Origin: Vibrio rotiferianus CAIM 577 = LMG 21460
GTDB taxonomy: Bacteria; Pseudomonadota; Gammaproteobacteria; Enterobacterales; Vibrionaceae
Assembly: GCF_002741985.1 (NCBI RefSeq)
Contig: NZ_APHW01000111.1
Coordinates: forward strand, 1 to 64,000
Length of the DNA: 64,000 bases
Direction: 5' to 3'
Below the pieces are notes generated by a model that saw nothing but the letters and a program-made list of their open reading frames with translations, was not told where the DNA came from and did not search any database. The translations under genes were made by a program, and so were the position numbers. This document shows positions 1 through 7,637 of this stretch, one piece after another (position 1 is the first letter of the stretch; each line of letters starts with the position of its first letter).

Positions 1-257
1 TGACCTTTGCGGTTAAATTTTGTTCGAGATAAAAGCGGTTTTAATCGCGGCGAGAGGTTTGTAGTCTAGTTATTCTAAGCAAAATCCTCTCAACAAAGAG
101 TAAAACGCTTTTAGCCGAACCCTTCGGGCAGCGTTTGTGGCTCCTTTCTACTGCGTTATCGGCTTATCAGGTAGGGCAACTACATTTCAAAGCCTCTGCC
201 TTGTATAAAGAACCCACGAACTGCAGCAAAAATCAGCTCAAAAGGTCAACAGACCCT
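1..257. repeat. Vibrio-type intergenic repeat, left end outside window
   Basis: Non-coding stretch without a credible gene. It ends at 241-257 with a sequence whose reverse complement (AGGGTCTGTTGACCTTT) matches the first bases of the window (TGACCTTT), so the left terminal inverted repeat is probably cut by the window edge. The interior holds TCTAGTTATTCTAA (about 64-77) and CCCTTCGGG (120-128). Both motifs recur with one change or none, and in the same order, in the element at 50751-51017. I infer a short non-autonomous palindromic repeat. Confidence 0.6.
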
Positions 258-330
258 ACTCTAATGGCAACATTTATTGCCATATGGACAATGACATAGG
301 CGAAAAATCAAAGTCATCTCAAACACAAAC

Positions 331-364
331 TAAAAAGCCGCACCTTAAAACTAAGGTACGGCTT
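331..364 (-). terminator. Terminator of dacA-type gene
   Basis: A 12-bp stem around a short A-rich loop (about 336-363). The one imperfect pair becomes a G-U wobble in the minus-strand RNA. It is followed in that direction by a run of U. It lies directly downstream of the carboxypeptidase stop codon. Confidence 0.75.
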
Positions 365-387
365 CAGCAAAGCTCAAACTAGAAATG

Positions 388-1557
388 CTAGAACCAGCTT
401 GCTACCAAGCGCTTAAACCAGTCCACCAAGCGTTTGAAGATGCCACCTTCATCGACAGGTTCCAGTGCAACCAACTCAGTTTCCTTCACAACATCGCCGT
501 CAACTTTGTACAGCACTTTACCAACAATTTGGTTTTGCTGGATGGGAGCCATCAAATCGCCATTGTATTCAACCTCTGCTTCGAGTTTGTTTACGTCACC
601 TTTTGGCAGCGTTAGATACACGTCGCGATCCACACCTACTTTCAGCTCATCTTGCTCACCCATCCATACTCGAGCCGTCGCGATTTCTTTACCCGCTTGT
701 GTTGGCATTACAGTATCAAAGAAGCGGAATCCATAGCTAAGTAATTGCTTACTTTCTGATTCACGTATGCTTGGGCTTTTCGCGCCCATAACAACCGCGA
801 CCAGGCGCATGTCACCATTGGTTGCAGACGTCGCAAGACTATAACCAGCACCACTGGTGTAACCCGTCTTCATACCATCCACGTTCATACTGCGATCACG
901 TAGCAAACCGTTACGGTTGTACTGAGTAATACCGTTGTAAGTGAACGATGTTTCGCTGTAAAGCGGGTAAATATCGGGTAAATCACGAATGATTGCACGG
1001 CCTAGTGTCGCAATATCACGTGGGGTTGAGTACAAACCATCGCTGTCCAAACCGTGCGGGTTAGTAAACGCTGAGTTCGACAAACCAAGCTGATTCGCCC
1101 AGCTGTTCATCAGACCGACAAAGCCAGCCTCACTGCCTGCAACATGTTCTGCAATCGCAACACTGGCATCATTACCCGATTGAACAATCAAACCACGGTA
1201 AAGATCGGAAAGTACAACCGATGTACCAACTTCGATAAACATCTTCGAGGAATCTGGGAAGTTCTTAGCCCATGCATTGCGGCTGATCACCACTTCATCG
1301 TCCAAACTGATGTTGCCAGACTTCACTTCTTGACCTGCAACATAAGCAGTCATCAGCTTGGTTAAGCTTGCCGGGTTCAGACGCTTGTCGGCATCACGCT
1401 CCACCAACACAGCACCAGTGTGGTAATCCATTAAAACATAGCCACGCGAGCTCAGTTCAGGGGCATTAGGAACAACGGTAGGAGCAGCAAAACTGAATGT
1501 GGAAGCAGCAGTCAGGGTGGTCACTAACGTAGCATTGAATAAAGTGTTTTTTCTCAT
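388..1557 (-). CDS. dacA: D-alanyl-D-alanine carboxypeptidase (PBP5/6 type)
   Basis: Low-molecular-mass penicillin-binding protein that trims the terminal D-Ala from peptidoglycan pentapeptides on the periplasmic face of the inner membrane. All three active-site motifs of the family are visible: SLTK at residues 64-67 (acylated Ser64), SGN at 127-129 and KTG at 230-232. A signal peptide occupies about residues 1-24. The C-terminus (GGIFKRLVDWFKRL) is an amphipathic helix of the kind that anchors PBP5 to the membrane. At 389 aa it matches the family length. It is monocistronic with its own terminator. Vibrios usually carry another dacA elsewhere, so this may be a second paralogue; the exact paralogue name is uncertain. 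Confidence 0.9.
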   Translation of the reverse strand: MRKNTLFNATLVTTLTAASTFSFAAPTVVPNAPELSSRGYVLMDYHTGAVLVERDADKRLNPASLTKLMTAYVAGQEVKSGNISLDDEVVISRNAWAKNFPDSSKMFIEVGTSVVLSDLYRGLIVQSGNDASVAIAEHVAGSEAGFVGLMNSWANQLGLSNSAFTNPHGLDSDGLYSTPRDIATLGRAIIRDLPDIYPLYSETSFTYNGITQYNRNGLLRDRSMNVDGMKTGYTSGAGYSLATSATNGDMRLVAVVMGAKSPSIRESESKQLLSYGFRFFDTVMPTQAGKEIATARVWMGEQDELKVGVDRDVYLTLPKGDVNKLEAEVEYNGDLMAPIQQNQIVGKVLYKVDGDVVKETELVALEPVDEGGIFKRLVDWFKRLVASWF

Positions 1558-1896
1558 AGCAGCATTCTGTGGCTTACAAACTTAGGGGAGTATATTGAAA
1601 CGGCGTGCAGTTACAGCAGCTCTGTTACGATTAGTTACGTTTACTCGATATTTGTCGAAAAGAATGCGAAGTCGGCTGAAGTTTGTGTTTATTCGTTCGC
1701 CAATTCGATGAAATCATGACTTATGACGAACTCTCGCTGCTCACTCATAGTGAACCGAACAAAGACAATACCATTTGATTAAACCATGCTCGACCAACTC
1801 CACACCAATACTTACACATCAAAACATTACACATCATTACATTTTCTACATAAAACCCCGCTAAATATCGAAAAAACGCTCAAAAAACCCTTTGAG

Positions 1897-1925
1897 TTGC
1901 ATTGTTTTACATAAAACACTATGAT
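1897..1925 (+). promoter_or_regulatory. Predicted sigma-70 promoter of BCCT gene with palindromic spacer
   Basis: TTGCAT (1897-1902) and TATGAT (1920-1925) are separated by exactly 17 bp. Most of the spacer is an inverted repeat, TGTTTTA-CA-TAAAACA (1903-1918), a plausible operator between the -35 and -10 boxes. The identity of any regulator is unknown. BCCT genes in vibrios are known to be osmotically controlled. Confidence 0.55.
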
Positions 1926-1974
1926 CTCGTCGCATTTTTTAATTTGAACTCAAAATAATTGGAGGGCGGTTTTA

Positions 1975-2043
1975 GTGTTTTTCTTGTTCAAGAAAGACAC
2001 ATTTAAAAAAGCGTATATGTTGTATTTATGGATAATGCACTAA
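1975..2043 (+). CDS. Possible 22-residue leader peptide overlapping BCCT start
   Basis: A GTG codon at 1975 follows a strong ribosome-binding site (GGAGG, 1961-1965) at a 9-base distance and opens a 22-codon frame ending at TAA 2041-2043. The peptide is rich in Phe, Lys and aromatic residues. It overlaps the first codons of the transporter (ATG 2028) in a different frame. The transporter ATG itself has no Shine-Dalgarno sequence just upstream. I infer translational coupling or a regulatory leader; a protein function is not implied. Confidence 0.4.
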   Translation: MFFLFKKDTFKKAYMLYLWIMH

Positions 2044-3638
2044 AAAAATATAGTATCGACACTACCGACTATCAGGTTGGTCAAGATAACGTTCAAAAGT
2101 GGGGATTTGATATCCACAATCCAGTATTTGGGATTAGTGCTGGTCTTGTTCTTCTCTGTCTTGCTTCTCTTTTAATTGTTGACCCTTCAACAGCCCGTGA
2201 CGCCTTAAATGGCCTTAAGAACGGCATCATTACCGACTTCGATGTGTTCTTCATGTGGTCAGCAAACTTCTTCATCCTATTTGCTCTAGCAATCTTACTT
2301 TCACCACTTGGTAAAATTAGAATTGGCGGCAAAGATGCCCGCGCGGAACATTCAACAGTGTCATGGCTTTCCATGCTATTTGCTGCCGGAATGGGTATTG
2401 GCCTACTCTTTTGGAGTGTTTCTGAACCTACCGCTTATTTTACTAATTGGTACGGCACTCCACTGAATGTCGAAGCATACACTGAAGAAGCAAAGTCACT
2501 CGCGATGGGTGCCACCATGTTCCACTGGGGTATTCACGGCTGGGCGATTTACGCGATTGTTGCCCTTTCACTTGCTTTCTTTACCTTTAATAAAGGCTTA
2601 CCACTCTCATTACGCTCGGCGTTCTACCCTTTGTTTGGCGATCGTGCATGGGGTTGGTTAGGTCACGTGATCGACATTCTGGCAGTACTTTCAACCTTGT
2701 TTGGTCTAGCAACCTCTCTTGGTTTAGGCGCGCAACAAGCAACAAGTGGCATTAATCACGTCTTCGGCTTAGATGGCGGTATTGGTACGCAAATGATTGT
2801 TATCGCCTTCGTTACCTTTATTGCAGTACTTTCTGTAATTCGCGGTATCGATGGTGGTGTAAAACTACTGAGCAACATTAATATGGCGGTAGCCTTCGCC
2901 TTATTAGCTTTTGTTATGTTCATTAGTTTTGATATCGCGACAACATCCATTTGGGATACCACGGTGGCTTATGCGAAAGACATTTTTGCCCTAAGCAACC
3001 CTCACGGTCGTGAAGATACGGACTGGATGCATGGTTGGACTGTTTTCTACTGGGCATGGTGGGTGTCTTGGTCACCATTCGTCGGTATGTTTATCGCACG
3101 TGTTTCGAAAGGTCGTACCGTTCGTGAATTCCTGTTTGCAGTTATCGTGATTCCAACCACTGTAACGCTAGTTTGGATGGCAGTATTCGGCGGCATCGCG
3201 CTTGATCAAGTGGTGAACAAAGTGGGTGAACTTGGTGCCAATGGCCTGACCGACATCTCGCTGACACTATTCCACGTTTACGATGCAATGCCATTTAGCT
3301 CGCTCATTTCAGTATTGTCTATCGTTCTGATCTTAGTGTTCTTTATCACCTCTTCAGACTCTGGTTCATTGGTTATCGATAGCATTACCGCTGGCGGTAA
3401 GATCGATGCTCCAGTACCACAACGTATTTTCTGGGCATGTATTGAGGGCTCTATCGCCGCAGTCATGCTATGGATTGGTGGTAAAGAGGCATTACAAGCC
3501 TTGCAATCTGGCGTAGTGGCAACAGGGCTTCCGTTCACGCTGGTACTACTGCTGATGTGTGTCAGCCTAATCAAAGGGTTGCGCTCAGAGCTACCTGCTT
3601 ATCAAGACCCAATAGCAGGCCAAGCCGTCGTTCGCTAA
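2028..3638 (+). CDS. BCCT-family betaine/choline/carnitine transporter
   Basis: Secondary transporter of the betaine/carnitine/choline family, which imports quaternary-amine compatible solutes at the inner membrane using an ion gradient. At 536 aa it has the usual length and about twelve hydrophobic segments. Family signatures are visible: a Trp-containing WSVSEPTAYF segment near residue 130, and the Trp-rich stretch FYWAWWVSWSPFVGMFIARV followed by SKGRTVREF near residue 345. The start was chosen because MDNALKKYSI fits the usual short cytosolic N-terminus, although it lacks its own ribosome-binding site (see the leader at 1975). No regulator or osmolyte-synthesis gene is adjacent. The exact substrate cannot be read from the sequence. 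Confidence 0.9.
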   Translation: MDNALKKYSIDTTDYQVGQDNVQKWGFDIHNPVFGISAGLVLLCLASLLIVDPSTARDALNGLKNGIITDFDVFFMWSANFFILFALAILLSPLGKIRIGGKDARAEHSTVSWLSMLFAAGMGIGLLFWSVSEPTAYFTNWYGTPLNVEAYTEEAKSLAMGATMFHWGIHGWAIYAIVALSLAFFTFNKGLPLSLRSAFYPLFGDRAWGWLGHVIDILAVLSTLFGLATSLGLGAQQATSGINHVFGLDGGIGTQMIVIAFVTFIAVLSVIRGIDGGVKLLSNINMAVAFALLAFVMFISFDIATTSIWDTTVAYAKDIFALSNPHGREDTDWMHGWTVFYWAWWVSWSPFVGMFIARVSKGRTVREFLFAVIVIPTTVTLVWMAVFGGIALDQVVNKVGELGANGLTDISLTLFHVYDAMPFSSLISVLSIVLILVFFITSSDSGSLVIDSITAGGKIDAPVPQRIFWACIEGSIAAVMLWIGGKEALQALQSGVVATGLPFTLVLLLMCVSLIKGLRSELPAYQDPIAGQAVVR

Positions 3639-3662
3639 GGCAAACACAAGCAACAATTGACG

Positions 3663-3696
3663 AAAAAATGGAGCTTACAAATAGCTCCATTTTTTT
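3663..3696 (+). terminator. Terminator of BCCT gene
   Basis: Perfect 8-bp stem ATGGAGCT/AGCTCCAT with a 7-base loop followed by seven T, 25-55 bases after the transporter stop. Confidence 0.85.
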
Positions 3697-3732
3697 ATCT
3701 CTAAGACATCACCAAGCCTATTAATGATCCGT

Positions 3733-4167
3733 TTAGTGGGTCATTTTTGTCGCTAACGCAAATCGATTCCACGCGTTAATCATGATCACCTGCATCATAG
3801 CTTCTGCGACTAACTCTTCACCAAGCAAAGCAATACACTCTTGATAGGTCGCGTCACTTAGCCCTTTATCACTTATTAGGGTCATCTCTTCGGTTAAAGC
3901 GAGTAACGCTCTCTCTTGTTCCGTAAATAAAGGAGATTCAGCCCAAGCTGTAATAGCAAACAACTTTTGCTGTGGCATTCCAACGTCTAACGCTTCTTGC
4001 GTATGCATTTGAATACAATAAGCACACTTGTTGATCATGGATGCTTTCAGTTTGATGAGCTCTTTATACTCTTTTGCCAACTCTACCTTTGAAAGATAAT
4101 TTTCCAAGCCAAGCATCGCGGTAAGCGCATCAGGTTGAACGGTCGCAATTTGTAGTCGTTGAGTCAT
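3733..4167 (-). CDS. Carboxymuconolactone decarboxylase/AhpD-like protein
   Basis: Small alpha-helical protein (144 aa) of the AhpD/CMD superfamily. The redox motif CxxC-x3-H is present as C48-A-Y-C51-I-Q-M-H55, the arrangement of AhpD-type alkylhydroperoxidases, so a thiol-dependent peroxidase or redox role is likely. The substrate is unknown. It is transcribed divergently from the LysR gene at 4296 with about 130 bp between them, which suggests that regulator may control it. A function in protocatechuate catabolism is not supported, since no pathway genes are nearby. Confidence 0.8.
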   Translation of the reverse strand: MTQRLQIATVQPDALTAMLGLENYLSKVELAKEYKELIKLKASMINKCAYCIQMHTQEALDVGMPQQKLFAITAWAESPLFTEQERALLALTEEMTLISDKGLSDATYQECIALLGEELVAEAMMQVIMINAWNRFALATKMTH

Positions 4168-4295
4168 GATTTCTGTTCCTCATCTTGTGATTTAGTCATT
4201 CGTTTATTGCGTTGTTCGCATTGTTGACTATTTCACTGAGCGATAGAATAGATAGGAAAAGCAAATCAGTTTTGCAAAAAACAGAAAGGTAAATC

Positions 4296-5198
4296 ATGTT
4301 AGATTGGATTAAAATCTTTGATCAAGTTGTCGCTTCAGGCAGTTTTTCTAAAGCGGGAAGAGCTCTGAACATGGCTCCATCATCAATAGCCAGAAACATA
4401 GACAACCTAGAAAATCATTTGCAGACAACGCTCTTTAAGAGAAGTACTCGGCAACTTGTTCTGACAGAGCAAGGCCAATATTTTTATCAACAATCAAGCA
4501 AGATACTGGAAGACACCGCCAAACTTGTGCATGAGATGAAAGGCTCTCTTGATGAGCCAGAAGGTCATCTATGCATTTCAGTGTTTGAAAGCTTTGGAAA
4601 TCTCTTTCTCGCCGACATTATTCCCGATTTCCTTAAACGCTACCCTAACGTCCAGGTTGAGCTCGACCTTGATAACCACATTGTTGACCTAAACAGTAGC
4701 AATGTTGATATCGCAATTCGAATTGGAACACCGCAAGATAGCCGCTTAAAAGCTCGTCATATTATGAGTAATCACACATCCTTAGTGGCGACCCCAAAGT
4801 ATCTATCCGAAACAGAACTGATATCGACGCCTGAGGATCTAACTCAACACAACTGTTTATTACTCAATCACGATAGACGCCGTAGTTACTGGTATCTATC
4901 CAATAAATCTCAAGTTAAAAAGGTTTGTGTCGACGGGAATTTTATCTCGAAAGGCGGGTCACCATTGCTGTGTGCGGCACTCAATCATGGAGGGGTTTTA
5001 CTGCTTTCGACTTGGATGGTGCAACCTTATCTCGATAGCGGCGAGCTCGTCAGTGTGTTGCCTGATTGGAAAGCAACACAAAACGAAAAAGGGAGTGGTG
5101 AGATATTCGCAGTTTATAAGGGCTCGAGTTACCCCAAGCCCCATATCCGAGCCTTTATTGATTTTATGTTGGAAAGGGTTCCTAAGTTTAATCAATGA
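4296..5198 (+). CDS. LysR-family transcriptional regulator
   Basis: 300-aa LysR-type regulator. The N-terminal winged helix-turn-helix is clear (ASGSFSKAGRALNMAPSSIARNI, about residues 14-36, followed by the LFKRSTRQLVLTEQG wing), and residues ~90-295 form the substrate-binding-like effector domain. It is of the subgroup close to CrgA/DsdC-like single-target regulators. It diverges from the AhpD-like gene and ends 15 bp from the convergent YghU gene, so the AhpD-like gene is the most likely target. The inducer is unknown. Confidence 0.88.
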   Translation: MLDWIKIFDQVVASGSFSKAGRALNMAPSSIARNIDNLENHLQTTLFKRSTRQLVLTEQGQYFYQQSSKILEDTAKLVHEMKGSLDEPEGHLCISVFESFGNLFLADIIPDFLKRYPNVQVELDLDNHIVDLNSSNVDIAIRIGTPQDSRLKARHIMSNHTSLVATPKYLSETELISTPEDLTQHNCLLLNHDRRRSYWYLSNKSQVKKVCVDGNFISKGGSPLLCAALNHGGVLLLSTWMVQPYLDSGELVSVLPDWKATQNEKGSGEIFAVYKGSSYPKPHIRAFIDFMLERVPKFNQ

Positions 5199-5213
5199 AG
5201 CGCAGTTCAATGC

Positions 5214-6074
5214 CTACTTCGGAGCCTTAGCGAATACGGCATCAATATCTGCTGCGCTATGACGTTCTGCCAATTGCTCCCACTCTTCACCCCATGAGCG
5301 GTTAACAATACGACCACGTTTTACCGCTTCACGTTCATCAATCGCTTTAGCCCAACGCACAACGTTTTTGTAGCTTGATACGTCTAGGAACTCAGCTGCA
5401 TCGTAAGCACGACCTAATACAAGGTTGCCATACCATGGCCATGTTGCGATATCAGCAATGCTGTACTCGTCGCCACCTAGGAATTCATTGTTCGCAAGAC
5501 GCTTATCTAGCACGTCTAGCTGACGTTTTGTTTCCATGGTGAAACGGTTAATTGGGTACTCAAACTTCTCTGGCGCGTACGCGTAGAAGTGACCAAAACC
5601 ACCGCCTAAGTATGGCGCAGAACCTTGTAGCCAGAATAGCCAGTTCATTACCTCAGCGCGTTTCGCACTTTCTGTAGGTAGAAAGTGACCAAACTTCTCT
5701 GCTAGGTAAAACAAGATATTGCCAGATTCAAACACGTTCACTGGCTCAGCACCTGAACGGTCAACCAATGCTGGAATCTTTGAGTTCGGATTAACTGACA
5801 CAAAGCCAGAGCCAAACTGGTCGCCATCGCCAATCTTAATCAGATATGCATCGTATTCTGCTGCCGTTACACCTGCCGCCAAAAGCTCTTCAAACATGAT
5901 CGTCACTTTCTGACCATTTGGTGTACCCATTGAGTAAAGTTGGAATGGGTGCTCACCAACCGGAAGCTCTTGCTCATGACGTGCACCAGAATCCGGACGG
6001 TTGATGCTCGCCCACTGACCGCCGTTTTCATTATCGTTTGTCCAAACTTTTGGTGGAATGTATTCGTTAGTCAT
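5214..6074 (-). CDS. yghU: YghU-type glutathione S-transferase/disulfide-bond reductase
   Basis: 286-aa member of the Nu-class GST group typified by E. coli YghU, which binds two glutathione molecules and has disulfide-bond reductase and peroxidase activity. An N-terminal extension (to about residue 40) precedes the thioredoxin-like domain with the conserved TPNGQKV glutathione-contact segment and VNPNSKIPAL. An all-helical C-terminal domain follows (NWLFWLQGSAPYLGGGFGHF). The length matches YghU. An AAGGGATAA sequence sits before the ATG. It is one of several glutathione-linked genes in the window, with the Grx2-like protein (47040) and the glutathione synthetase (50620). Confidence 0.88.
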   Translation of the reverse strand: MTNEYIPPKVWTNDNENGGQWASINRPDSGARHEQELPVGEHPFQLYSMGTPNGQKVTIMFEELLAAGVTAAEYDAYLIKIGDGDQFGSGFVSVNPNSKIPALVDRSGAEPVNVFESGNILFYLAEKFGHFLPTESAKRAEVMNWLFWLQGSAPYLGGGFGHFYAYAPEKFEYPINRFTMETKRQLDVLDKRLANNEFLGGDEYSIADIATWPWYGNLVLGRAYDAAEFLDVSSYKNVVRWAKAIDEREAVKRGRIVNRSWGEEWEQLAERHSAADIDAVFAKAPK

Positions 6075-6290
6075 TGTTATCCCTTATTGTGTTTGAATGC
6101 ATCTTCAAACTGACGGCTTTTGCACGCCAGCAAGCATTATTAAAATCACCACTTCGCCAACTGCGATTGGGCATACTCAAGATATTAGGTCGAATTCGCC
6201 AAATAAAAGTCCTGCAATCTCTTTTAGTTAGAACCTTTGGTTATGGGAATTTCTTTCACGCTATAAGTAACAAGTGCACGTTAATGTGAA

Positions 6291-6857
6291 CTAGGTTCGA
6301 GATGCCAATAACGAAGAACAGATCAGATTCAACGGCCCATCCATCATCTCTGTTTTGATCAAGCTCGCATCGTGACAGCAGCTAATCGACAGCGCAAAAC
6401 CGTGCAAGTAATCCGCCAGCAGATCTAAACAGTCTTTCTCCACTTGCTGAGATAAACCCAACGGCTGAGCAATCAATTGATAACGCTCGGTAAACACTTG
6501 AGCAGGGCCATGAGATGTCATGCTCAGCATGGTTTGCAATAACCCGTTGTACTCACGCAGCAGTTCAATGTAGCTAATACACAAGTTTTTGAGTTCGCCT
6601 TGCCAATCGTCATTCACTTTCGGTTGATAAATTTCCTCCACCAGCGATGTGGTTAACGCTTCAAGCAACGCATTCTTGTTTTTGAAGTAGTGATAGATCG
6701 CCATAGGATCGACATTTAATTGCGTCGCTAACGAGCGAATGCTTGGTACCTTGCCATCCTTTTTCATCAATGATTTAGCCGTAGCTAGGATACTTTCTGC
6801 GCTTAACTGCGACTGCTTAGCGGCTGGCCTTCCGCGTTTCTTTTCGTTGACAGACAT
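6291..6857 (-). CDS. TetR-family transcriptional repressor
   Basis: 188 aa. A basic N-terminus (KKRGRPAAK) precedes the TetR DNA-binding domain: SIRSLATQLNVDPMAIYHYFKNKNALLEA, about residues 39-67, with the typical YHYFKNK recognition helix. The C-terminal ligand domain is not recognisable in detail. It diverges from the RibD-like reductase at 6957. The 17-bp perfect inverted repeat between them (6884-6900) is the probable operator for both genes. The ligand is unknown. Confidence 0.88.
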   Translation of the reverse strand: MSVNEKKRGRPAAKQSQLSAESILATAKSLMKKDGKVPSIRSLATQLNVDPMAIYHYFKNKNALLEALTTSLVEEIYQPKVNDDWQGELKNLCISYIELLREYNGLLQTMLSMTSHGPAQVFTERYQLIAQPLGLSQQVEKDCLDLLADYLHGFALSISCCHDASLIKTEMMDGPLNLICSSLLASRT

Positions 6858-6900
6858 TTGATCTTCCCGATAAACTCAGAGTTATTCTACATTGTAGAAT
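6847..6900 (+). promoter_or_regulatory. Divergent promoter region with 17-bp TetR-type operator
   Basis: ATTCTACA-T-TGTAGAAT at 6884-6900 is a perfect inverted repeat with a single central base, a form typical of TetR-family operators. TTGACA (6847-6852) and TAAACT (6871-6876), 18 bp apart, could serve the plus-strand gene and would place the operator at the transcription start. I infer autoregulation plus repression of the reductase-like gene. Confidence 0.6.
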
Positions 6901-6956
6901 TAATTTTAAACCATACTTTAGCTTGGCTCAAGCATCGCAATTTTGATGAGGTACTC

Positions 6957-7490
6957 ATGGCAAATATCGTATTTATTGCAACCAGTCTGGACGGTTACAT
7001 CGCAGATAAGCAGGGCAAACTCGACTGGCTACATTCAGTACCAAATCCAGACAACATTGATACTGGCTTCTTCCCACTGATGGAGCGTATTGATGGCTTG
7101 GTAATGGGACGCAACACCCTAGATGTCGTGCTGAGCTTTGATTGCGATTGGCCATACAGCAAACCCGTTTTCGTACTCAGCAATACCATGACAGAAGTGC
7201 CACAAGGCTACGAAGACAAAGTCTTTCTAGTAAAAGGCGAGCTAAAAGATGTGCTTGCGGATCTAAACGCAAAAGGTTTTAACGATCTTTACATCGACGG
7301 CGGTGTAACGATTCAGAACTTCCTTAAAGAAGATCTTATCGACGAAATGGTGATCACTCGCTTCCCTATCCTACTTGGCGGTGGCGCACCTCTATTTGGG
7401 GATTTGGAACAACCGCTGAACTTCAAAGTCACTAAGAGTGACGTTGTTTTGGATACCTTAGTTCAAACTACTTACGTGCGTGAAAGGTAG
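6957..7490 (+). CDS. RibD C-terminal/dihydrofolate-reductase-like protein
   Basis: 178-aa single-domain member of the RibD_C/bacterial bifunctional reductase fold, predicted to bind NAD(P)H. It begins IVFIATSLDGYIAD, the usual opening of this family, and carries GLVMGRNTLD and the nucleotide-binding LYIDGGVTIQNFL followed by RFPILLGGGAPLFG. The ATG at 6957 was chosen because homologues start there and GATGAGG lies just upstream; an in-frame extension back to 6858 is not family-like. Substrate unknown; such stand-alone proteins are not shown to make riboflavin. A 60-bp broken copy of its 3' half occurs at 14639. Confidence 0.85.
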   Translation: MANIVFIATSLDGYIADKQGKLDWLHSVPNPDNIDTGFFPLMERIDGLVMGRNTLDVVLSFDCDWPYSKPVFVLSNTMTEVPQGYEDKVFLVKGELKDVLADLNAKGFNDLYIDGGVTIQNFLKEDLIDEMVITRFPILLGGGAPLFGDLEQPLNFKVTKSDVVLDTLVQTTYVRER

Positions 7491-7512
7491 TTTGAGTAGA
7501 TCGTTAGAAAGC

Positions 7513-7547
7513 AAAATGCCCTTCATATCTCTATGAAGGGCATTTTT
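7513..7547 (+). terminator. Terminator of RibD-like gene
   Basis: A 14-bp stem (AAATGCCCTTCATA and its complement) with a very short loop, ending in a T run. The A run on the other side could also let it act on minus-strand transcripts. Confidence 0.8.
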
Positions 7548-7637
7548 GATGCCTACTGAGAAACTGTTATATATATCAAGACGCACGTATATCAAAAGGC
7601 ACGTATATCAAAAAGCAACGCCGCTTTATATGACTAA

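Noticed and set aside
434..736. 100-codon open frame antisense to the dacA-type gene
   Set aside because: Low-complexity Ser/Pro/Thr composition and full overlap with a conserved gene; a shadow frame.
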